A DNA stretch of 64,000 nucleotides from CALDUY01 sp046350255 (lineage in GTDB: Bacteria > Planctomycetota > Planctomycetia > Gemmatales > Gemmataceae): contig JAXMAV010000013.1 in assembly GCA_046350255.1 (NCBI GenBank), positions 62,001-126,000 on the forward strand, written 5' to 3'. The position numbers and the translations under genes are program-made. The notes below the pieces were generated by a model. It was given only the letters and a program-made list of their open reading frames with translations, had not been told where the DNA came from and did not search any database. This document shows positions 27,501 through 39,551 of this stretch, piece after piece (position 1 is the stretch's first letter; the number at the start of each line of letters is the position of its first letter).

Positions 27501-30500
27501 GACAGTCAGCGTCTCGGGCACACTCACCAACACCAGCGATGCGTTGCTGCTCAAGCCGTCTTGGGGCGGCGACTGGATCCTTGCGGGGGGCACCATCGTA
27601 GGTGGGACCATCACCAGCAGCGGCGGGGCTCGCCTGGCTGTCAATAACAGCACCAACAACACCCTGTCGGGGGTGACCCTCGCCGCGGGCGTCGTCGTGG
27701 ACATGACCCGCACATGGCCCTCGTCGCAAACGACCAGCAATCTCGACATTACCAATGGTCTGACGCTCTACGGCACCATCAACCTTGGTCTGGCCGGGGG
27801 CGGCACCAACGGACGGCTGTATTTCCTGGAGTCGCAGACCCTGGGCGGCACCGGCACCATCAACATGGGCGGTTCCACCAGTAACGGCATTTATGCCTCT
27901 GCCGGTAGCAGCACGGCTGTCACGCTGACCATCGGGCCGGGCATCATCATCCAGGGCGGCAGCGGGGTCATCCGCGACGACACCAGCAGTTGGGGCAACG
28001 GTGTCGAGTCGATCGTCAACCAGGGTACCATCCTGGGCGGCACCACTGGCACGCTGACAATTGGCGGCGGGGCGTCGCTCAACTCGGGGCTCATCAGTCA
28101 ATCGGGCGGCACCATCAGCATCGTCGGCACCTCGTTCACCAATCAGCCGGGCGGCCTGATCAGTGGCAGCGGCACGCTCAACGGCGTGGTCGTTACCAAC
28201 AACGGTATCGTGGATCGCACCACGCCCAGCATCACCAACGTGGTGGCTCGCTTCGACGCCAGCACCATCTCCATTCGCTACAACGCGACCGGCGGGATGA
28301 ACACGGCGGCGGTCACCAACCTGGCCAACTACGTCATCCTGGGCAGTGGCGGCGACGGGCTGTTCGCCAACGGCAACGATGTGGACCGCTCCAGCTTCAT
28401 CACCGGGGTGACCTACGACAGCGGCACCCTGACCGCGACGCTGCAGCTGTCCGGCCCGTTGCCCAATGATACCTACCGCATCGGGGCGAAGGGGACGGTG
28501 ACGAACGCCGGGGGCACCGCACTTCTGACCGGCAGTGACGAGGTGGTCACACGCGTCCTCAGCGATCTGCTCTCCGAGGTAACGCTGACGCTGACGGCCG
28601 CCAGTGACACCGGGGTGTCGAACAGCGACCGCATCACCAGCAACACCACGCCGACCTTCACGGTGCAGGTCAACCAGCCGGGGACCATCGGCATCGATTT
28701 CACCGGGACGAACACCTTCACCACCACCCGGTTCGTGGCCACCCCCGGGGTGTACAGCTTCACCGCCCCCGTCCTGCCTAACGGCAATCACACCCTGTCG
28801 GCGACATTCAGCGCGGTGTCGGGCTCGATCACCACGCGCACGCTGCCCTACACCGTGGACACCGCCGGTCCGCGCGTGGTGTCGATGACGCCTACCGGGA
28901 CGGTGACCAGTTCCGTCAACCGAGTCACCCTGGTGATGAGCGAGCCGATCAGCCTGACGACGCTGCCGGCCAGTGCGTTCACCCTGGTCGGCCCCGCCGG
29001 ACCGGTGACCATCCAAAACTACAACGTCTTCCTGGTGTCGGGCAGCACCTACGACGTGTGGTTCTCGACGCAGCGCGACCTGGGCCTGTACACGCTGACG
29101 GCTTCGGCGGCGATCACCGACCTGGCCGGCAACGCGATGAATCAGAACCAGAATGGCGTCAACGGCGAGGCGGGCAGCGACGCCTTCTCCGGGACGTTTA
29201 CCATCGCATTGCCCGATCTGACCATCTCGACGGCCAGTGCGCCCTCGGTGGTGATGGCGGGCAGCACCGTGAATGTGACGTGGACCACCCGCAACGCTGG
29301 CACGCTGGCCACCGCGGGCACCTGGTACGACGCCGTCTACCTCGCATCTGACCCGGAGTATCTGCAATCCTTCCTCGGCAGCCAGGCGAGTTCCCCCCTG
29401 GTAGTGAACGGCACCTACAATCGGTCGCTGGACGTGACCATCCCAGCCAACACCCCGTCGGGGACCTACTACCTGAACGTGGTGGCCGACCTCTACGACA
29501 ACGTCGAGGAACCTCACAGTGGCTTCGGGCCGAACAACATCTACGCCATCCCCATCACTGTGGTGACGCCGGATCTGCGCGTGTCGGCGGTGTCGGGGCC
29601 GGTCGAGGCCTACACCGGCCAGCGCGTGCTGGTGACCTGGACGGTCACCAACGATGCGGCCGTCCCCGCCTCGGGTACCTGGGTCGATCGCGTGGCCATC
29701 TCGGCCAGCGCCAGTGGTACCAATCCTACGACGATCGGCAATTTCACGTTCGAGGGCACCATCGCGCCGGGCGCCTCGGTGGTGCGCACGCAGGAGGTGG
29801 TTCTGCCAGCCAGCGCCGGCACGCAGTGGCTGCTGGTGACGACCAACGCGAACGAATCGATCGCGGAAACCAACACGGCCAACAACGTGAGTGTGGCTTC
29901 TGCCTCGATGAACGTGCTGAACGTGCCGCTGCCCGACCTGGTGGTAACGGGTATCACCCCACCGCAGAACGGGACATTCTCGGGGACGACGGTGCCGGTG
30001 TCGTTCGTCATTCAGAATCAGGGGCAGGCGCCGACCTCGGTGCCGACCTGGACCGACTGGGTAATCGTGACGCAGGACGCCACCCTGGCCTCGACCTACT
30101 GGGGCCAGCTCAATCGGACCGGCCCCGGTGGCGACGAGGTGCTGGCCCGGCAGCCCATCGTCGTGGGGCAGCAGAACCCGGCCTATCTGGCTGTGGGCGA
30201 AAGCTATCAGTCCAGGGTGGACATCACCCTGCCGATCAACGCCCAGGGAACCTGGTACGTCTACGTGGTGCCCGATGGGACCGGCGCGCGGCACCCGTTC
30301 TCGATGCCGCAGTTGAGCCGGTCGAACAAGCTGGCCATGAGCCCGGCGTTCAGCATCACCCTGGCGCCGCCGCCGGATCTGGTGGCCAGCACGGTCACCA
30401 CGCCAACGGTGGTCTTCACCGGGCAGCCGGTGCGCGTCGGCTGGACGGTCACCAACCAGGGCGATGGACCGACCTACGGCAACACCTGGACCGACTCGGT

Positions 30501-33500
30501 CTATCTCTCCAATAGCCCGACCTTCAACGCTGCCACCGCCCGGCTGCTGAAGGAGTTCACCCGCGAAGGCGCGCTGCCAGCCGCAGGCACCTACACCCGG
30601 CAGGAAACCATCCTCCTGCCCGACGACCTGGCCGAGGGCACCAACTACTACTTCCACGTCCGCAGCGACGATAAGTCGGTCATCTTCGAGAACGGTCTCG
30701 ACGGGAACAACGTGGCCACCTCGCCCGCCCGGGAAGTGCGTCGCACGCCGCCGCCCGATCTGCGGATCAGCTCCATCGATGCGCCCACCAGCGCGCGGGC
30801 GGGCCGACCGTACACCTTCAGCTACACCGTCATCAATGGCGGTCTGAACGACACACCGAACTACTCGTGGGAAGATCGCGTCTACTTCTCGCCGACCCCG
30901 ACCTACAACTCCTCGACGGCGATCCTGCTGGGTAGCCGTTACCATCAGGGCGGCCTGCCGATCGACACCTCGTACACCGAGACGGTGACAACGACCCTGC
31001 CGCTCTCGCTGACAGGCAGCTACTACGTGGTGGTCCGCACCGACGTGGGCGACGCCGTGCTGGAGTTCGCCGAGGACAACAACGAGGGACACTCGGATTA
31101 CCCCGTCAACGTGACCCTGCTGCAGGCCGACCTGGTGGTGCCCGCGGTGGATGCTCCGGTCTGGGCGTTGGCGGGATCGCAGATCCGCGTCAACTGGGCA
31201 GTGCAGAACCAGAGCGCGAACGACTCGACCGTCGAAACGTGGATCGATCGCGTCTATGTCGACCTTGGCCCGACGCTGACGCCCAACGCCCTGCTCCTGG
31301 GGACGGCGACGCGGTATGGCCTGCTGGGGGGCAACGCCACCTACGCCCAGTCGCTGAACGTGACCGTGCCGGTGTCGCTGGAGGGCAACTACCGGTTGTG
31401 GGTGGTGACCAACGCGGCTGGGCAGGTGCCAGAGACCAATCTGCTGAACAACGCGACAAGCGTGCCTCTGGCGGTGGCCGTCGAACCGCAGGGTGGTGGC
31501 GAGAACGCCCCGGTCGCCGACCTGGTCGTATCCGGGGTGACGGCCACCGAGCGAGCCGACGGCACGCTGACGGTCAACTGGACCGTCTCCAACATCGGAC
31601 GGGGCCCCACCAACGCGACCACCTGGAACGACGACGTGTGGCTGTCCACTCAGTCGACACTGAATAGCTCGTCGATCTACCTGGGCGCGGTCCGGCGAGT
31701 GAATGTGCTCGATTCCGGAGCGAGTTACTCCGCGTCGGCGCTGTTGACCGTGCCGTCCTCGGTGACGGGCGGCAGCTACTACGTGGTGGTGGCGACCGAT
31801 CGCCCGGTGCCGACTCCGGATGACCCCACCAACGAGTGGGTGGACCGGGTGTATGAATCCAACGGCGCGAATAACACCGGCGCGACGGGCGTGGCCGGGC
31901 CGATCATCCCGACGCCGACGCGCGACCTGACCGTGGCCAACGTGCAGGGCTCCACCACGGCGACTGCCGGCGGTCTGCTGTCTGCTACCTGGGTGGTGAG
32001 CAATAGCGGAGCCGCCACCGGGAACGTGACCATTCACGATGCCATCTACCTGTCGTACGACCGGGTATTCGACCGCTACAGCGACGTGTACGTCGGCGTG
32101 GTGGATCATGCCGGGGGCGTGGCCGCGGATGGTAGCTACAACGGAGCCGGCTCGCTGACGCTGCCGAACGGCGTGGCCGGCACGTTCTACCTCATTGTGG
32201 TGACCAACCCGCGCGGCAACGTGGCGGAAAGCAACACGTCGAACAACGTGGCGATCTCGACGCAGCAGGTTCAAATCGATCTGCCACCCCCCGCGAACCT
32301 GGTGGCCGGCGTGATCGACATCCCCGACACTGGCCTGGCCGGGCAGACCATCAGCATCACCTACACGGTGACCAACCAGGGCACCACTGCCGCGACCGGC
32401 AGCTGGACCGACTCGCTGTTCCTGTCGCCCACCCCGACCTGGAACGCCATCAGCCCCTTCCTGGGCAGCATCGACCAGACGCGGACGGTGGCAGCCAACG
32501 GCAGCTACCAGGATACTCTCCAGTCGGCGCTGCCGGGCGTCAAACCGGGGCGGTACTACGTCATCCTGCGGACCAACGTGCGCAACACGGTGCAGGAAAC
32601 CATCCGGTCGGATAACCTCAGCGTGTCGGTCGATCGCGTGGAGATCGACGCGATGACCCTGACCCTGGGCACCCCCGCCACGGGGACGCTGGTCGAGGGA
32701 CAGCACGCCTACTACAAGGTGTTCGTTCCCGCCGGCGAGACGCTGCGCGTCCGCCTGACGGGCGACCAGGCAGCGGCCTACAACGAGCTGTACGTGAGCT
32801 TCGGCACGATGCCGACGCGGGCACGCTATCAGACCCGCTACACCGCGCCGTTCCAGCCCAACCAGGAGATCACCATCCCGACGACCCAGGGCGGGTACTA
32901 CTACATCCTGGCATACGGCGACCGGGTGCCTCAGGAGCCCGAGAACTACACGCTCCTGGCCGAGTTGATTCCGTTCTCGGTGCAGTCGGTGGTGCCCAGC
33001 CAGGTGGGGACCGGCCCGGTCACGCTGGAGGTCCACGGGGCGAAGTTCAACTTTGGCACCACCTTCCGCCTGCGCAAGGCCGATGGCACCCTGTTGCCGG
33101 CCACCCGGGTCCTGCTGCAAAACTCGGCGACGGCCTACGCCACCTTCGATCTCCAGGGGCAGGATACCGGCGTCTACAGTGTCCAGGCTGTCCAGACCAA
33201 TGGCACGGTGGTCGAGCTGACCAGTGGACTGACCGTGGTGCCGGCCCTGCCCAATAGCCTGGATTTTGGGCTGGTGCTTCCCGGCGGTCTCTTCGTGGGC
33301 CGGCCAGGCAACCTGACGATCAGCTACGCCAACCGGGGCAACACCGACCTGCCCGCCCCGTTGATGATCCTGGAGGGCGAGAACGCTCTGTTCCAGCTTC
33401 CTGGCCAGAAGGGCTTCACCCGCGAGAAGCTGCAACTGATCGGCATGAACACGGCTGGTCCCTTCGGCACGCTGCAGCCCGGGTTCGAGGGCACGATCAA

Positions 33501-36500
33501 CATCTCCTTCAAGCCCGCCGTCGAGGGTGCGGGACAGGTCAGCAGCTTCAAGCTGAAGGTGCTGGAAGATCCCTCCGAGCCGTTCAACTGGGCCGGGGTG
33601 ATCGCCAACCAGGTTCCTCTGAACACCTCGCCGCAACAGTGGGCAGCGATGGTGCAGCAGGCCAGCCCGACCATCGGCGCGACCTGGGGCGAAGTGGTGA
33701 CCTTCCTGAACACCAACTCCATTCAGCTGGTGAAGAATGCGGGAGCCGACACGGATCCCGCCGCCGAGGCCAGCCTGTACGATTTCAACGGCCTGCTGCA
33801 GTATGCCGTCGGCATCTATGGCACCGCGCACGCCAGCGGGGCCGAGCCCAGCCTGCCGCTCGTCAGCACCAACGGCGAGGTGCGGCTCTACAACGGCAAT
33901 ATCAACGCTGGCTCGCCGGTGCCGCTCAATGGCACCTGGCCCACCGTGGTGCTCGTCAGTGGCTGGAACGGCTACCGCAGCGAGCTGGGCGACCTGGCCC
34001 AGGCCATCGCGTCGGCCACCACCTGCTTCCCGGGCCGTCAGGTCAACGTGCTGATCGCCACCTGGGAAGGCGCGACCGCCGGTCCCACCCTGGCTGGTCA
34101 ACTCACTCCCTGGACCGCGGCGATGCACATCGACGTGGCTGGTGTGCAGCTGGGTTATGCGCTGGCCGACCTGAACACTCTGGGACTTCTGAATTACACC
34201 ACCACCACGGTGGTGGGCGACGGCTTCGGTAGCTATCTGGGTTACCAGGCAGCGCGGATCGTCGGCGAGCTGAACCACCTAATCGCGCTGAACCCGCCCA
34301 GCCCCCGGGCGGGATACATCCCACCGCGCTTCGCCGATTACTTCACTCATTCGGTCGCCTATGAAACCTCCTCGCTGTTTGGTCTCCAGCTGGCGGTGGC
34401 CGAGCAAAACCGCATCCTGGATACCGGCGATCTGAATAATCCGGTGCTCCAGCAGCAGGCCGGGGTCCCTTGGCTGACCCAGCAGATCGTGGACGGCAAC
34501 TGTCGGCTGCTGGCCCCCGGCGCGCCAGGTGCCGAGGAAGTGCCGCCGACCAACGCTCCTTTCCCGGCGTCGTGCCCCCGCACCATCGTCGTGAGCACCG
34601 GCTCTGTCACACAGATTGCTGCCATCGATCCGAACAGTCTGATTGGCCCCAAGGGCGATGGTCTCAGCAAACTGGTGCCAATCACGCGCCCGCTTCCGTA
34701 TGAGGTACTCTTCGCCAACGACACCAACGCCCTGGCTCCGGTCCAGGAGATCGAGATCACCCTGCAGCTGGACACCGACCTGGACTGGGCGTCGTTCCGA
34801 CCCACCAGCTTCGTCCTCGCTGGCGAGGAGTACTTCGTTTCCTCGAGTGCGGGTGGGTTCTATCAGACGGTCGTGGATCTGGTGTCGGGGTACAAGGTGG
34901 AATTCACGGTGTCGGTCAACTCGTCCACTGGTCGGGTGACCTGGCTGTTCCGGGCCCTGACGAACGACTTCTTGCCACCTAGCGATCCCACCATCGGTGT
35001 GTTGCCGCCCAACGACGCGACGGGCCGAGGCGAAGGCAAGGTGACCTTCCGGGTTTCTCCGCGGTCGAACCTGAGCAGTGGCACCGTGGTGCTGGAGCAG
35101 GCGACCATCCTTTTCGATGCCCAGCCGCCCCTGGACACCAACGAGCACAGCAACACAGTGGGCACCGGCGCGGGACTCACCAGCACGGTGGCCGCCCTGC
35201 CGCAGTACATCGCCAGCACCGAGTTCGACGTTCGCTGGGATGGTCAGGATGCCAGCGGCTCGTCGGGAGTGCGCGACTACACCATCTACGTGTCCGAGAA
35301 CGGGGGCGCGTACTGGGTCTGGCAGCGGAGCACCCAGCTGAAGTCGGCGCGGTTCCAGGGCAACCCGGGAAGCACCTACCGATTCATCAGCGTGGCGACC
35401 GATTACGCCGGCAATCAGCAGCCCACGCCGACCCAACCTCAGGCGTTCACCACTATCGACGTGCAGGCTCCGGCCAGCAGCGTGAAGGTCCTGCCCGGCT
35501 TCTCACTGGACAGCTTCACGGTCGAGTGGGCAGGCAACGACGGCACTGGATCTGGGGTGGCCTCCTACACCATCTATCGGGCGGTGAATGACGGCCCGTT
35601 CGAGGTCTGGCTGGCGGACACGCCGCTGACGACTGCTCAGTTCACCGGAGCGGTGCCCGGCAATACCTACCGCTTCTACAGTGTGGCGGTCGATGCCCTC
35701 GGCAACCGCGAGGCCGCGCCGACCACCCAGGACACCTTCACGGTCATCGATACCACCGCGCCGACCAGCCAGGTCGTCGCCTTGCCGGCTCTGTCGGGTC
35801 GAACCATCAATGTGAGCTGGTCGGGCAACGATGTGGGCGGATCGGGCATCGCGTTCTACACGGTCTATGTCTCGACCAACGGCGTCGATTACTCCATCTG
35901 GCTGCCTGCCACCACTAGCACATCGGCGCAGTTCACCAACGCCCAGGGCGGACTGACCTACCGGTTCTACTCGGTCGCCGTCGATGCCCTGGGCAACCGC
36001 GAGGCGGCCCCGAGCGTGGCGGACGCCCAGACCACCGTGGACGCCGAACCACCCACCAGCAATGTCCTGGTGCTGCCCAGCTATGTGCCGGGGACTTTCA
36101 CGGTGCAGTGGACGGGCAGCGACACCGGCGGCGCGGGCCTGGCCTCGTTCACGATCTATCGCTCGATCAACAACGGTCCCTATGAAGTGTGGCGCTCGGC
36201 GACCACCGCCACGGCGGCCCAGATTACCAACGCTGCGGATGGAACCATCTATCGCTTCTATAGCGTGGCCACGGACACCATGGGGAACACGGAAGCTCCC
36301 CCAACCAATCCCGACACGACGATCCGTCCCGACGCCACGACGACGGTGGACCGGGCAGCGCCGACGAGTCGGGTTGCTGACCTGCCGGCGTTCTCCTCGG
36401 GCCCCTTCACGGTGCAGTGGACCGGAACCGACACCGGGTCTGGCCTGGCCTCCTACACGGTCTATGTGAAGGTGGACAATGGTCCCGAACAGCCCTGGAT

Positions 36501-38976
36501 AGTCGGGACGAACGCGACGTCGGCCCTGTACACCGACGTGGTCAACGGTAGCATTTACTACTTCTACACCCGGGCGACCGACCAACTGGGGAATGTGGAG
36601 TCTGCTCCGAGCGGGCCGGATGCCTGGACGACAGTGGACACGGCCCCGCCGGACTCCGCGGTGTCGGTCCTGCCCGACTATTCGACTGGCACCTTCACGG
36701 TAAGCTGGACGGGCAACGACAGCGGCTCGGGCGTGGCGTCGTACACCATCTATCGCTCGATCAACAACGGCCCCTACGAGGTGGCCTGGACGTCGGCGAC
36801 CCCCTCCTCGGCTCAGATCACGGGCGCGGCCGACGGGACGTTCTACCGGTTCTACAGCGTGGCGGTCGATGTCCTGGGGAACATTGAATCGGCGCCGATC
36901 AATCCCGACGCCCAGACGACCGTGGACACCGTGGCGCCGACCAGCCAGGTGACCACTCTGCCCACCTACGCGACTGGGCCGTTCACCGTCAACTGGACCG
37001 GCAACGACAGCGGTTCGGGCGGCGTGCGCTACACCATCTACCGCTCCATCAACCAGGGGCCGTACACGGTATGGCAGTCGGCCACGACGGCCACCTCGGC
37101 TCAGATGACCGAGACCGACATTGTCCACGGTAACGAGTACCGCTTCTACAGCGTGGCGGTCGATACCGTGGGCAACCAGGAGGCGGCCCCGACCAATCCG
37201 GATACGACGACCACAGTGGACCTCGTCGCCCCAACGAGCAGCCTCCAGCCCCTACCTTTGTTGACGATGAATCGCACCCTGCCGCTGGTCTGGGGTGGCT
37301 CCGACAGTGGGACCGGCGTGGCCCGTTACGATGTCTATCGGTCGATCAATGGTGCCCCGGCCGAAATCATCCACACGGCCACCGAGCCTGGCACGCTGAA
37401 TTACCTGGGCGATGTGGGGAACACCTACACCTTCTACACGCTGGCGGTGGATCGGGCGGGGAACATCCAGGCCGCGTCGAGCAGCCCGCAGACCACCACC
37501 GTGCTCAGCCCCCAGGTGACACTCGACCTGCGCGGCAACGTCGTCGCCATCACCAACACCAGTGGCGGCAGCCGACTGATTGATTGGCCGCTGAACGATC
37601 CGCGCCCACTGGTAATCACGGGCACCGACGCCGTGCCCGAGAGTGTGACCGTGAACTTCCAGGCTGGCGGTGCTTTCAGCTTGCCAGGCGGATTGCGGTT
37701 CGACGCGGGCACCGGCGCTGGTGATCGCTTCGTGGTGGCGGGTGTTAGCATCGGCAATGTGATCGTTCCCACCGGATCGGACCAGGCCGTGACACTGCCA
37801 GGGATCGCCTTCACCTCCACAGGACTGGACGGTCTGGAGTTCTCGAACCTGGGCAGCCTTCGCATCGCCACCGCGGGCGGCAACAATGATATCACCGTCG
37901 TCGGAACGCAGATGACAGGCACTGGTCTGGTGCCACTGACGCTGACCGGCGTGAAGACCCTGGTGGTCGATCTGGGAGCGGGTGACCTCGCGTCGGCCGT
38001 GAACCGTCTGACGGTGACGGATGGCTGGACCGTTCCAGGTCTCACCACGGTGCAGGTGCTCGGCGGCGTGGGGCAGGATACCCTGGTTCACAATAACCTG
38101 GCCCTGCTGCTGCCCGGGCGTGGCGCCTACTCCTTCGTCGGTGGGACCGGCTCCGACCGCGTCGAGGCCCTGGGCAACGCCAACTGGACCCTCACCAACA
38201 CCGCTCTGACGAGCAGCCGCGGTGGGAAGCTGACGCTGTCCAGCGTCGAGGTCGGCCGCCTGGTCGGCGGTCTCAGCGCCAACATCCTCAACGCCTCCGC
38301 CTTCACCGGCACCACCTACCTGACCGGCGATCGCGGCAACGACACCATCCGCGGCGGTAAGGGCTTCGACTGGCTCGTCGAGAGCGGCAACGTCAACTTT
38401 ACGCTGACCGGCACGCGCCTGACCGGCGGCCTGGGGACCGACACCCTGTCGAGCATCAATGGTGCCCGGCTCACTGGCGGGATCGGCAACAACACCATCG
38501 ACGCCCGCACCTTCGGCGGACGCACCCAGCTCGATGGCGGGGCCGGCAACGACACCCTGCGCGCCGGGCCCGGTGCTGCCATTCTCCTGGGCGGCGCCGG
38601 CAACGACTCGCTGTTCGGCGGAAACGCCCGCGACCTGCTGATCGGCGGCGCCGGAGCCGACGTGCTTACTGGCGGCAATGGTGAAGACCTGCAGATCCAC
38701 GGCACCACGGCGCACGACGCCTCGTGGGATGCTCTGGCCGCTGTCGCCGCCGAGTGGACCCGTACCGACCGCACCTACGCTCAGCGGATCGCCGCGCTGC
38801 GCCTGGGTGGCGGCCGCAACGGCAGCACCGTGCTTGACGCCACCACGGTGGTGAATGACAATGCAGTGGATCGGCTGCGAGGCGGCGCGGGCATCGACTG
38901 GTTCTGGATGAACCTGAGCGCTCCCGGCGCTCTCGATGCCTTGCTCGACCTGCAGCGCGGCGAAGTCTCCAACTGA
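24540..38976 (+). CDS. Giant secreted modular protein (about 4,811 aa), frame broken by one base at about 27164
   Basis: GAGG lies 9-12 bases upstream of the ATG at 24540. The N-terminus carries ELESRLAPA, the planctomycete LExRxxP export-type motif. In order: a beta-rich start; four tandem repeats of about 225-229 residues (25026-27754) of filamentous, helix-like type; Ig-like domains (about 28570-29200); nine CARDB-like domains (about 29210-32640); a PPC domain (about 32650-32960); IPT/TIG-like (about 32965-33240); a region with an alpha/beta-hydrolase (lipase)-like fold lacking its Ser (about 33800-34500); eight FN3-like repeats (about 35190-37510); and an RTX-like GGxGxD region (about 38300-38700). 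The upstream frame stops at 27182; the rest reads on in a second frame to 38976. Deleting one base makes the span exactly 4,812 codons. Likely a large surface adhesin or matrix protein. Confidence 0.85.
26187..26599 (+). repeat. 413-bp near-exact duplicate, copy 1
   Basis: This block is identical to 26874-27287 apart from one extra base in copy 2. On both sides the neighbouring units diverge to clearly lower identity, so the exact match is local and recent. Confidence 0.9.
26874..27287 (+). repeat. 413-bp near-exact duplicate, copy 2, carrying the inserted base
   Basis: Matches 26187-26599. Where copy 1 reads ACCGGGTCGG this copy reads ACCGGAGTCGG; the extra A is at 27164. Confidence 0.9.
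27164..27164 (+). other. Frame-breaking single-base insertion in the giant gene
   Basis: Comparison with the identical repeat copy at 26477 shows one extra A. It ends the first reading frame 18 bases later (TAG at 27180-27182), while the downstream frame continues without interruption for almost 12 kb. Confidence 0.85.
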
Positions 38977-38992
38977 ACGAGCGGCCAGACGC

Positions 38993-39541
38993 ATGTCGGA
39001 TATCACTCGCATCCTGAAGGCGGCAGAGGAGGGCGATCCTCAGGCGGCGAGCAAGTTACTGCCGCTCGTGTACGACGAACTGCGACGGCTGGCGGCTGCC
39101 CGCCTGGCGGGCGAGAAACCAGGGCAGACTCTCGATGCAACGGGCCTGGTGCACGAGGCGTACCTTCGCCTGGTTGCCGATAGCCCCGGGCGGCCGTGGA
39201 GTGGTCGTGTCCACTTCTTCATGGCGGCCGCCGAGGCCATGCGCCGCATCCTGATCGAACGTGCCCGCTACAAACGCCGGCTCAAGCGAGGAGGCGACCG
39301 CGCTCGGGTTCCGCTGGACGAGGCGCAACTCGCCGAGGAGGCCGACGATCGCCTGCTCGAGGTTGATGAATCGCTGGACCGCCTCGCGGCCGAGAACGAG
39401 GAGGTGGCCGCGGTCGTCAAGCTGCGCTACTTCGTCGGGCTGACCATCGAGGAGGCGGCCGAGGCGCTGGGTATCTCGGTGCGGCAAGCCAACCGTCACT
39501 GGGCCTACGCGCGAGCCTGGCTCTTTCAGCAGTTGCAGTGA
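38993..39541 (+). CDS. ECF-type RNA polymerase sigma factor (planctomycete TIGR02999-like)
   Basis: 182 residues. Region 2 is ILKAAEEGDPQAASKLLPLVYDELRRLAAARLAGEK and TLDATGLVHEAYLRLV; region 4 is VVKLRYFVGLTIEEAAEALGISVRQANRHWAYARAWL. The RRLAAARL and H-x-H-F-F-x-A-AAEAMRRILI features match the sigma factors expanded in planctomycetes, which commonly travel with Ser/Thr kinases. The ATG at 38993 lies 16 bp after the giant gene stop and is almost certainly on the same message. With the kinase upstream it forms a plausible signalling set controlling the giant protein. Confidence 0.9.
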   Translation: MSDITRILKAAEEGDPQAASKLLPLVYDELRRLAAARLAGEKPGQTLDATGLVHEAYLRLVADSPGRPWSGRVHFFMAAAEAMRRILIERARYKRRLKRGGDRARVPLDEAQLAEEADDRLLEVDESLDRLAAENEEVAAVVKLRYFVGLTIEEAAEALGISVRQANRHWAYARAWLFQQLQ

Positions 39542-39551
39542 CGGATCAGTG

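Larger units (their letters stand above)
25026..27753 (+). repeat. Tandem long coding repeats, periods 675, 678, 687 and 688 bp
   Basis: The landmark codons NGLT recur at 25026, 25701, 26379, 27066 and 27754, giving four units of 225-229 codons and a degenerate fifth. Each unit contains FQGTQTLxGxG, a GSGLxVQINKGQI segment and QGTxTVxxGGDF. The last period is one base longer than 229 codons because of the inserted base at about 27164. Confidence 0.9.

Noticed and set aside
26980..34278. A 2,432-codon open frame on the minus strand inside the giant gene
   Set aside because: The plus strand codes for recognisable domains here. The minus frame is open because of the high-GC codon bias and repeated Thr/Val/Asp codons; its translation is rich in Arg, His, Gly and Gln and matches no family.
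35503..39012. Two more long minus-strand frames (541 and 586 codons) opposite the FN3 and RTX parts
   Set aside because: They are shadows with unusual composition (RGGRRRR, HVVGRP stretches) and no ribosome-binding site, opposite clear plus-strand domains.
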